Source: Cyclobacteriaceae bacterium HetDA_MAG_MS6 (lineage in GTDB: Bacteria; Bacteroidota; Bacteroidia; Cytophagales; Cyclobacteriaceae). From it: a stretch of 39,584 bases of DNA. The stretch is taken from NCBI GenBank assembly GCA_019192485.1, contig JAHCMJ010000005.1, positions 1-39,584 of the forward strand, written 5' to 3'. Position 1 is the stretch's first letter. The number at the start of each line of letters is the position of its first letter. Positions 33,611-39,584 of this stretch are shown here, piece by piece. The translations under genes and the position numbers were made by a program. The notes beneath the pieces were generated by a model. It made no database searches. It saw nothing but the letters and a program-made list of their open reading frames with translations, and was not told where the DNA came from.

Positions 33611-34333
33611 ATGCAATTAGTCCCGTCTATTACTGTCATTAAGGGTCGAACCATCCGACTGACACAAGGCAATTACGATCAGGAAAAAGTCTATGACGAC
33701 AGCCCATTGGATGTAGCCATAAAGTTTGAAGACCATGGAATTAAACGAGTGCACCTGGTTGATCTGGAAGGAGCTAAGAAGGGCGCGCCTGTTAACTACC
33801 CAACACTGGAAATGATAGCAGGTCACACGGATCTAAAGGTCAATTTTTCAGGAGGACTTCATACAGACGGCGACCTCAACAAAGCATTTGAGTTTGGAGC
33901 CGAAAGCGTCACTGCGGCTACTATCGCGGTCTACAATAAGGAATTGTTTTCCTCCTGGCTCATGTCTTATGGGCGTGAGAAACTGGCACTTGGAGCTGAT
34001 AGTTTGTCGAGGATGATCCGTGTGGGAGGATGGCAAAAGGATACCAAAATCGATCTTTTCGATCATATTGAGCAGTTTTATTCCAAGGGGCTCAAATATC
34101 TGAAAACAACTGATATATCTAAAGATGGCGCATTAGAAGGCCCTTCTTTCGATCTGTATGAGGAGTTGGCCAGAAAGTTTCCTGACCTATACATTTTTGC
34201 AAGCGGTGGAGTTCGGCATATGGAGGATATCAGAAAGTTAGAAGACGTAGGTGTGTATGGTGTTGTTTTTGGAAAAGCGTTTTACGAAGGTCACATCATA
34301 CTGGATGAGATTGATTCCTTCCTTTCTAAATAA
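33611..34333 (+). CDS. HisA-like (beta/alpha)8 protein lacking catalytic Asp8
   Basis: A 240-residue TIM barrel clearly related to HisA, the isomerase of ProFAR to PRFAR in histidine synthesis. Phosphate-binding Gly loops are GGLHTDG (81-87) and SGGVRH (198-203). RLTQGNY (16-22), HLVDLEGA (48-55), LALGAD with D130 and TDISKDG (167-173) match the family. However HisA begins PAID, whose Asp8 is the general base; here it is PSIT, with Thr8 at that place. So the enzyme may be altered, inactive as HisA, or a paralogue with another role. It stands outside any his operon, next to the two-component genes. A plain hisA annotation is likely in databases. Confidence 0.8.
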   Translation: MQLVPSITVIKGRTIRLTQGNYDQEKVYDDSPLDVAIKFEDHGIKRVHLVDLEGAKKGAPVNYPTLEMIAGHTDLKVNFSGGLHTDGDLNKAFEFGAESVTAATIAVYNKELFSSWLMSYGREKLALGADSLSRMIRVGGWQKDTKIDLFDHIEQFYSKGLKYLKTTDISKDGALEGPSFDLYEELARKFPDLYIFASGGVRHMEDIRKLEDVGVYGVVFGKAFYEGHIILDEIDSFLSK

Positions 34334-34351
34334 CTAACTGGTCTTCAAGGT

Positions 34352-34678
34352 TTATTTGACAACAGCATTCAGACTGGAACCATCCGAATCGTCGTACTTG
34401 AATTTGTAGAAGAAGTAGAAAATGAAGTTAAACTTCGATAGCGAATTATAGCTACTATCACTTTCTTGTATAATAGTTTCTTCACTGATTATTGGAGGTG
34501 CAAATTGTGGTGATCCCACGGGCTTTTCAACCACTTCTTCTGATTTAGGAACAATCTCCTGCTTAGGTTGCTGTCTTTCTTCTAGTGGTTGGTTTTTTGG
34601 ATTTTCTATACCTGTAGATGCCTGTGCCGATAGAGCAAATAGAAAGACGGTGAACAGTATATAAATCCTACTTTTCAA
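34352..34678 (-). CDS. Small secreted protein, unknown function
   Basis: A 108-residue product starting at TTG (34678), the first start after the leader, with a clear signal peptide (KSRIYILFTVFLFALSAQA). The mature part is Pro/Glu/Gln/Lys rich and low in complexity (QQPKQEIVPKSEEVVEKP). The last ~30 residues are aromatic and basic (KFNFIFYFFYKFKYDDSD). No domain is recognised. It is convergent with the hisA-like gene (18 bases apart). The signal peptide makes it likely to be real. Confidence 0.5.
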   Translation of the reverse strand: MKSRIYILFTVFLFALSAQASTGIENPKNQPLEERQQPKQEIVPKSEEVVEKPVGSPQFAPPIISEETIIQESDSSYNSLSKFNFIFYFFYKFKYDDSDGSSLNAVVK

Positions 34679-34724
34679 TCTGATGTGTGTGATTGGGTTC
34701 TACAGAGAACGGAAAAATAGCGAC

Positions 34725-34759
34725 AAGGTTAACAAATTCATAAGAATTAACCTTTTTTT
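34725..34759 (+). terminator. Terminator-like hairpin on the plus strand
   Basis: AAGGTTAA (34725-34732) pairs perfectly with TTAACCTT (34747-34754), leading into a run of T up to 34759. It is oriented to stop plus-strand transcription, yet lies upstream of a minus-strand gene. The loop contains a competing AATTC/GAATT pairing. It also contains GTTAA in inverted orientation, so a protein site is an alternative. Confidence 0.45.
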
Positions 34760-34846
34760 GAGATTCAGATATGACTATATGCATAAAAAACATAATTTTT
34801 CTGATAAATCTCACAGTCAGACATTTAGGTTATTCTGTTTTTGTAC

Positions 34847-34862
34847 TTTGCCAAAAGGCAAA
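34847..34862. terminator. Short hairpin downstream of the cadherin-repeat gene
   Basis: TTTGCC (34847-34852) and GGCAAA (34857-34862) form a 6-bp stem with an AAAA loop, 36 bases beyond the stop of the minus-strand cadherin-repeat gene. No T-run follows on the minus strand. The rest of the 219-base gap 34679-34897 shows only the hairpin at 34725 and A/T-rich sequence. Confidence 0.3.
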
Positions 34863-34897
34863 TCGAAATAAGATTTTATCATCCATATCAAGGACCA

Positions 34898-37750
34898 CTA
34901 TTGGATGATCATCCGCAAACGCTTTTTCTTTGACGGAGTTGTCAGCTCTAAATGATAGATACCTGCGGGAATACCTCGGATAGTGTAGTATTCCGATGTC
35001 ATAAAACTTTTGACGACTTTACCTGTCACATCTATGAGCTGAAGGCTTTCAACCGTGATGTCAGTCTCCAGCCGAAAGTGATCCTTGGCTGGAATAGGAT
35101 AGATTTTTATTCCCTCAACTCCTGATATGCCTAGTACCTCATTTTCAATGAGTTTGACCGTTACTACGGCTTGATCTTTAGCTCCCTCAGAATCGGTCAC
35201 CTCTACTTCAAGTTGGAAAGTGGGATGGGTAGAAAAGATGAGTGTTGCAGCATCAAGTACTGATAATACTCCTGTGGCAGCATTCAGAGAAAAAGCACCA
35301 CCATCATTTCCTGAAAGTACGGCAAATGCTAAATCATCTACACTTCCATCTTCGTCGGTGGCAATAAGCATACCTATTTCTGTGCCCACAGGACTTTGTT
35401 CCGGTATGGAAAATTCTTGGTCCAGTATCACTGGCGCAATGTTAGGCTCATCGACATCCGATAGTGATACTTCTACTGTAGCTGTGCTTGATGATCCTAA
35501 TTCATCACTTACCTGAACGGAAAATACAAAACTTGATTGGACCTCAAAATCTAAGGCCGTAGAAGAGGCTACTGTTAAGACTCCGCTTGTAGCATTGAGA
35601 TTGAAAGGTGTTGCGTCTTCTTGCTCGTCTGGGATGGAGAAAGTCAACACATCACCATCCTCGTCAGTTGCTGTGAGTGTTCCAATAACTGTTTCGGCAG
35701 CACTATTTTCTGCGATGTTGAAAAGCTGATCATCAAAAACTGGCGTATCGTTTACATCATTGATATTGATGGTCATTTGAGCTGAGGAGGAGAGTTCACC
35801 ATCACTTACCTCGACCGTGAGGTTGAAGGACGGATTGACTTCGAAGTTTAGTATACTGCTATCCAGTACAGTCAATTCTCCCGAAGACGAAGTCAGAGCA
35901 AAGCCTTCCAGAGCGTTTCCTGATATTATACTAAAAGTTATGGTACTGTCTTCAGGGTCTGAGGCAATCACGCTTCCGACAGCAACTCCTACAACACTGT
36001 TCTCATCTAATGAAAACAGCTGATTTGCAATTATCGGCGCCTGATTGCCTTGCAGTACAACCAATGTGAAGGTTTGGTTTGCTAAATTGTTTGTTATCTG
36101 GCCGTCGTTGGCAATGACTTGAAATTCTTGCATGCCAAAACCCTCGGCAACTGACTCGATCGTTATGGTCCCGGTCACTTCATCAATATCCACATTTGCA
36201 AATTCTACAGCCGCAGGACTCAGGCTATAACTTACAAGCTGATCAGTTTCATCGTTGGGGACAATTCCTTTCGTTACTTGTATTACTTCTATCCCCACAA
36301 AATTTTCGTCCAGGACAACCTCTTCGCGATCTAAAGTAAATACAGGAGGGTCGTTTACAGGTTCTACGGTGATTTGTAGTGTATCAGATACTTCGGCCTT
36401 TCCATCGGAGGCCGTAACAGTTATTGTAGCCAAACCAGAAAAATTCTCAGTTAGCTTGATGACCAGGCTATCTGTCTGAAGGACCGCCATTACATCGATG
36501 TTGTCCGAGTTCACCGAAAAACTCAAAAGGTCGCCATCTGCATCAGAGAAGAGTGCTGAGACATCTTCTGATATAATACTATCTGGTGCATCTTCGAGTA
36601 TCGCCAAGTCGTCTATAGGATTGGTAACTTCTGGAGGAAAATTGACATCGTATACAAATGGATGTTGATTCAAAAAGCTTCGAATACCACTTTCACTTAC
36701 AGCCTGCACAACAAGCGTGTAGCTGAGACCGTCCTCCAAAAAATCTGTGTTTAGAGGAGCAATCAGATTGAGTTCTGTTTCTGGACTTTCTATGGGGAAT
36801 GAAATCGTATCTGACATACTCGAAGGGCCGATGAAATAATACTCGATGGCTGCTATATTCGCTTGTCGGCCCGCTCCTTTTTCTACCAGAAACGCAGACC
36901 GCTGCAGCTGACTCCAAGTGCCATTTTCTGATTTAGCTCTTATGAATAGCTGGTGAAACCCTTGGGAGATGTCATCAAGACCGACATTGAAAGATACTGA
37001 TTCATCATTCGTATTGAATGATATCGAGTTAGCCATTCCCTGACCCGGATCATTGTCAACATAGTACTCTATCATAGCAATGTTGTTGGACCCAGATTGG
37101 AGATTGTAAAAATTCAGAGACTCTGAGGGACCCCAAAGACCATTTACATTCTGACTACGGAGGTAAAGGCGATGAAACCCTGTGGAGATATCATCCAAGG
37201 GGACGACCAGCATCTGGTCGCCAATGGCTGATGCGATACTTGCCGCATTGCCATGCCCTGGATCATGGTCCACAAAGAATTCGACTGAAGCAGTTGTTGT
37301 GGCTTCAGGAACTGTAAATTCCGGAGAATCCTGTACATCAATCATCAGGATTATTTCATTATCTTCTTCATTAGTCTCTGCGAATTGATTTTCTACATCG
37401 AAGATCACCTTTACCTCGTGCATCCCTGAGTCCACGGTGATGATTCTATCCAATCCGTTTCCGAATGTTGGGGAGGGACTTAAGCTACTAAATGAAGATG
37501 TTCGCATCAATCGGTCATCAACAAAAATCTGCACGCTCAGATTCTCTAAAGCCACACCAAAATCATGTCTTAAGGCATAATCAACATAAAGGTTATAGCC
37601 CTTTTTCAGGCCACTGTCATTAGTGTTGGTTTCTGTAACACTACTTACGACCAGAGGCCCATCCCAGTCTGTCGGTGTATAGGGGAAAATGTTCTGGGCT
37701 CGTAACCCAATACCTATAACGGATAGGAAGGCGATAATTAATGATCTCAT
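34898..37750 (-). CDS. Cadherin-repeat type IX secretion cargo
   Basis: A 950-residue secreted protein. A signal peptide (1-19, ending GLRAQ) is followed by a CARDB-like adhesive domain (about 45-140). Three copies of a ~70-residue unit follow (about 150-370; EYYVDNDPGQG then LDDISQGFHQLFIRAKSENG), then two Ig/cadherin-like domains (about 375-565). Three cadherin-like repeats each hold an ENS...VG..ATD.DGD pattern (about 570-860). The C-terminal type A sorting domain (about 873-950; IKIYPIPAKDHFRLET ending LRMIIQ) directs export by the type IX system and probably surface attachment. It is the second gene after the beta-helix protein, 31 bases away. Probably a calcium-dependent adhesin. Confidence 0.85.
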   Translation of the reverse strand: MRSLIIAFLSVIGIGLRAQNIFPYTPTDWDGPLVVSSVTETNTNDSGLKKGYNLYVDYALRHDFGVALENLSVQIFVDDRLMRTSSFSSLSPSPTFGNGLDRIITVDSGMHEVKVIFDVENQFAETNEEDNEIILMIDVQDSPEFTVPEATTTASVEFFVDHDPGHGNAASIASAIGDQMLVVPLDDISTGFHRLYLRSQNVNGLWGPSESLNFYNLQSGSNNIAMIEYYVDNDPGQGMANSISFNTNDESVSFNVGLDDISQGFHQLFIRAKSENGTWSQLQRSAFLVEKGAGRQANIAAIEYYFIGPSSMSDTISFPIESPETELNLIAPLNTDFLEDGLSYTLVVQAVSESGIRSFLNQHPFVYDVNFPPEVTNPIDDLAILEDAPDSIISEDVSALFSDADGDLLSFSVNSDNIDVMAVLQTDSLVIKLTENFSGLATITVTASDGKAEVSDTLQITVEPVNDPPVFTLDREEVVLDENFVGIEVIQVTKGIVPNDETDQLVSYSLSPAAVEFANVDIDEVTGTITIESVAEGFGMQEFQVIANDGQITNNLANQTFTLVVLQGNQAPIIANQLFSLDENSVVGVAVGSVIASDPEDSTITFSIISGNALEGFALTSSSGELTVLDSSILNFEVNPSFNLTVEVSDGELSSSAQMTININDVNDTPVFDDQLFNIAENSAAETVIGTLTATDEDGDVLTFSIPDEQEDATPFNLNATSGVLTVASSTALDFEVQSSFVFSVQVSDELGSSSTATVEVSLSDVDEPNIAPVILDQEFSIPEQSPVGTEIGMLIATDEDGSVDDLAFAVLSGNDGGAFSLNAATGVLSVLDAATLIFSTHPTFQLEVEVTDSEGAKDQAVVTVKLIENEVLGISGVEGIKIYPIPAKDHFRLETDITVESLQLIDVTGKVVKSFMTSEYYTIRGIPAGIYHLELTTPSKKKRLRMIIQ

Positions 37751-37781
37751 GATGGGATTTTTTGGTGAGCTAAGAAAGCGT

Positions 37782-38798
37782 TCAATTGGATCTGATCTTG
37801 ATTGTCACCGGAAGTCCATCTTGTTGGTTGCCAAAACCGGGGGTACTGATCTCATAGATGATAGGAAGTGGTGGGACACCTGAAAGCACATATGGATTAC
37901 TCCCTCCAAATACTCCTGGGTCAGTTCCGTCTTTGCCGGAATTCTTGTAGGTAGAAGCCGAGTCCAAAGCCCACTTTTCATCAAAACTTCGACCTGTCTG
38001 ATCACCAAAAACATCATTGCTACTAGAGAATCCCATATTGCCACTTTCCAGTCCTAGGTTGCCATTGAAAATCAAGTTGTTTTCTACAGTTCCAGATTTG
38101 ATATTGATGTTAGATGAGGAGAGAGGCAGCCAGATATTGTTTCGGAAAGTGGAAGTTGTCATAGCCACACTGGCGAGGAATAAATTGTTTTCCACCGCAC
38201 CAAATACCGTGGGAGTACCTGCATCATTCCCAAAGTTTATGGTAGCAGCTGAGCTAAAGATATTGTTTTTTAAAGTTACATTTTGAAAGGAAGTCGAGCC
38301 TAAATCACGATAAAGATCATCATTGAAGTAGCATTGAATAATTGCCAGATTATTGCAATCAGAATCAATGTTTAGTCCTTCCTGCAAAAAGCATCGAACA
38401 ATGCTAATATTATCGACTTGGATCATCGGTTCGTAACTTCCTAAGTCATCACTGAAGATTACCCCCATCAATACCGAACCCTCAGCCCCTGAAGAAAAGA
38501 TGGCGCCACCAGCGATCACCGTACTTGCGCCCGAATTACTGGTTTTTGGATTTTCTCCGAGAAAATATCCTGGACCAATAATGTACAGCTGTTTGTCAAG
38601 GGTAAATCCAGGATAGGGAAAAGCTGAACCTTCAACAAACAGAGTGTCGCCGTCGAAAACATTCAAGTCATCATTGATGGCAGCTTGGACAGTGCTATAG
38701 CCTGCAGAATTATCGCTGTTATTGACTCTATGGATAGAGGCTTGGGTCTCAGACATCAAGCCTAGCAAGATGAAAGAAAGGAAGGTGATCTTTTGCAT
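37782..38798 (-). CDS. Secreted right-handed beta-helix protein
   Basis: A 338-residue exported protein (signal MQKITFLSFILLGLMSETQAS). After IHRVNNSDNSAGYSTVQAAIN it consists of short beta-helix rungs such as ISIVRCFLQEGLNID, LAIIQCYFNDDL, VTLKNNIFSS and AVENNLFLAS. This is like pectate-lyase-superfamily proteins of Bacteroidota, but no catalytic residues can be picked out and there is no type IX tail. It ends GLPVTIKIRSN. Start is the ATG at 38798; an open frame to 38855 crosses the inverted repeats. Probably co-transcribed with the downstream cadherin-repeat protein. Confidence 0.75.
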   Translation of the reverse strand: MQKITFLSFILLGLMSETQASIHRVNNSDNSAGYSTVQAAINDDLNVFDGDTLFVEGSAFPYPGFTLDKQLYIIGPGYFLGENPKTSNSGASTVIAGGAIFSSGAEGSVLMGVIFSDDLGSYEPMIQVDNISIVRCFLQEGLNIDSDCNNLAIIQCYFNDDLYRDLGSTSFQNVTLKNNIFSSAATINFGNDAGTPTVFGAVENNLFLASVAMTTSTFRNNIWLPLSSSNINIKSGTVENNLIFNGNLGLESGNMGFSSSNDVFGDQTGRSFDEKWALDSASTYKNSGKDGTDPGVFGGSNPYVLSGVPPLPIIYEISTPGFGNQQDGLPVTIKIRSN

Positions 38799-38809
38799 GA
38801 GAGTATCTT

Positions 38810-38833
38810 TTTTCGATGAACAGAAATCGAAAA
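38810..38833. repeat. 8-bp perfect inverted repeat upstream of the beta-helix gene
   Basis: TTTTCGAT (38810-38817) and ATCGAAAA (38826-38833) are separated by eight bases and end 11 bases before the beta-helix ATG. On the minus strand the stem is followed by A-rich sequence, so it is not a terminator; a leader hairpin or operator is likelier. Confidence 0.55.
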
Positions 38834-38836
38834 TTA

Positions 38837-38851
38837 GGCAGGTCACCTGCC
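38837..38851. repeat. Perfect 15-bp palindrome GGCAGGT-C-ACCTGCC
   Basis: Seven-bp GC-rich arms around a single central base, three bases from the neighbouring inverted repeat. On the minus strand it is followed by TAATTTT, so as RNA (6-bp stem, 3-base loop) it could end the transcript of the LytTR gene 66 bases upstream. As DNA it is a good operator candidate. Confidence 0.5.
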
Positions 38852-38917
38852 GCATGCTAAAAGATTATCTGAGGAGCAACTACTTTCTTGTGAGACAGCC
38901 TAATTTTCTTGTAAGCG

Positions 38918-39584
38918 CTAATGCTGACCCTTCGTCTTGATGATGTCAAACTTGGCAAGGATATCTGATCGCTGCTGTTTTGAAATAGTAATGGGATGTT
39001 CCATCCCCTTGCCACTGAGGATATACAACGTGTTCCCGTTGATGCGATTGACCTTATTAAGGTTGACCATGTGTTTTCGGGAAACCCGAAAAAAATCAGG
39101 TCCTTGACATTGCTCATGAAAGGTTTTCAGATTAGCTGTTAAGCTGTAGTCCTTGTTTTCCGTGAATACTTTCACATATGCACCATCTGCCTGAGCAAAG
39201 AGAATATCTTTTTTGAACACCCTGTGATATAGAAATTGGTCAGGAACAAATATAGAGTCACGAACTATTCGAAATTGGCCACCGGATTTCTCCTTGAAGT
39301 TATGGATAGCCAAGTCTATGTTGATCGCAAATTCACTGATCTTGAAAGGTTTGAGTAAGAAAGCTGACGGGTGGGTGGCCAGGGCCTTTTTTACAGTCGT
39401 GGTCTCAGAACTAGAAGTCAGGTAGATGATCGGACACTGATGAAATTGATAGATAATAGAGACTGCTTCGACACCAGTCATGACACCTTCCAGCGATATG
39501 TCTGCAACGATCAGCTCTGGCTGGTAATAGCGCACTTTTTCGATGGCTTCCTCTCCGGATTTGGCATTGTCCAGTACTTCATAT
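38918..39584 (-). CDS. LytTR-family response regulator (5' end outside window)
   Basis: The frame is open from the right edge: codons before the apparent GTG at 39535 read EVLDNAKSGEEAIEKV, plainly receiver sequence, so the N-terminus is missing. The receiver part includes the phosphoacceptor Asp in PELIVADISLEG, LTSSS and the Lys of LLKPF. The C-terminal LytTR DNA-binding domain (last ~100 residues) shows ILFAQADGAYVKVFTENKDY, FRVSRKHMVNLNKVNRI and ITISKQQRSDIL. Such regulators bind direct repeats and usually pair with a LytS/YpdA-type membrane kinase, probably just outside the window. The stop is at 38918, 119 bases from the beta-helix start. Confidence 0.9.
   Translation of the reverse strand, partial: YEVLDNAKSGEEAIEKVRYYQPELIVADISLEGVMTGVEAVSIIYQFHQCPIIYLTSSSETTTVKKALATHPSAFLLKPFKISEFAINIDLAIHNFKEKSGGQFRIVRDSIFVPDQFLYHRVFKKDILFAQADGAYVKVFTENKDYSLTANLKTFHEQCQGPDFFRVSRKHMVNLNKVNRINGNTLYILSGKGMEHPITISKQQRSDILAKFDIIKTKGQH

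Noticed and set aside
34683-34871. 62-codon plus-strand frame in the gap before the cadherin-repeat gene
   Set aside because: It runs through the terminator-like hairpin, is Lys/Phe-rich from A/T-rich DNA and has no domain or signal peptide.
35220-36479. Plus-strand frames of 68-98 codons inside the cadherin-repeat gene
   Set aside because: They are low-complexity Ser/Thr-rich antisense shadows of repeated coding sequence.
1-39584. CRISPR array, insertion sequence, integrase, att sites or prophage
   Set aside because: No regularly spaced repeats, transposase, integrase or flanking duplications were seen on either strand, including around the tRNA.

Overview
The window comes from a bacterium of the phylum Bacteroidota, most probably a marine or soil member of the Cytophagales (a Reichenbachiella- or Fulvivirga-like lineage is a guess). 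The evidence is the gene set: a fused MurF-alanine racemase, a carboxypeptidase-regulatory TonB receptor paired with a DUF4249 lipoprotein, a type IX secretion C-terminal signal, bacillithiol genes (bshC, ypdA), and DUF6452/DUF6048, DUF892 and DUF1573 proteins. Promoters also look Bacteroidota-like: several -7 boxes match TAnnTTTG, and Shine-Dalgarno sequences are nearly absent. I see no phage, insertion sequence, CRISPR array or rRNA. It reads as ordinary chromosome with 39 protein genes and one tRNA.

Layout. 1-6.4 kb: a Na+/H+ antiporter (cut by the left edge), lysC and ribH, a TPR membrane protein and pdhA, then divergent recF plus a DciA-like DUF721 gene. 6.5-8.8 kb: a secreted tail-fibre-like protein, an outer-membrane-type DUF6048 protein and a DUF6452 lipoprotein. 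8.9-13.3 kb: a tight rimO-bshC-fthC-ypdA operon (ribosome modification, bacillithiol synthesis, folate salvage, bacillithiol redox). 13.5-16.8 kb: TonB receptor plus DUF4249 lipoprotein. 16.8-21.6 kb, minus strand: usp-GNAT-murF/alr-mnmD. 21.7-24.9 kb: ppk1 convergent with a gene fusing an HD phosphohydrolase domain to a Pycsar-type membrane effector domain. 25-29 kb: SdiA-regulated-like lipoprotein, a small zinc-ribbon protein, a Tat-exported intradiol dioxygenase, a YeeZ-like NAD(P)-binding protein, tRNA-Val(GAC), a DUF892 protein and a DUF1573 protein. 29-33.5 kb: two tandem, paralogous histidine kinase/response regulator pairs. 33.6-34.7 kb: a HisA-like enzyme and a small secreted protein. 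34.9-39.6 kb: a cadherin-repeat type IX cargo, a beta-helix secreted protein, and a LytTR response regulator cut by the right edge.

Most notable points. (1) Both two-component operons have the same promoter plan: four TTGTTAA-like repeats spaced 10-11 bp, the last one exactly 32 bp before a -7 box, and a start codon only 5-6 bases beyond that box. This predicts autoregulation or cross-regulation and leaderless kinase mRNAs, and it fixes the start of the first kinase. (2) The HD-coiled coil-PycTM fusion stands without a cyclase, beside ppk1. (3) The HisA-like protein has Thr where HisA has its catalytic Asp8. (4) A terminator hairpin with a competing 8-bp antiterminator lies directly before ribH-lysC. 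(5) Convergent genes are packed so tightly that stop codons overlap.
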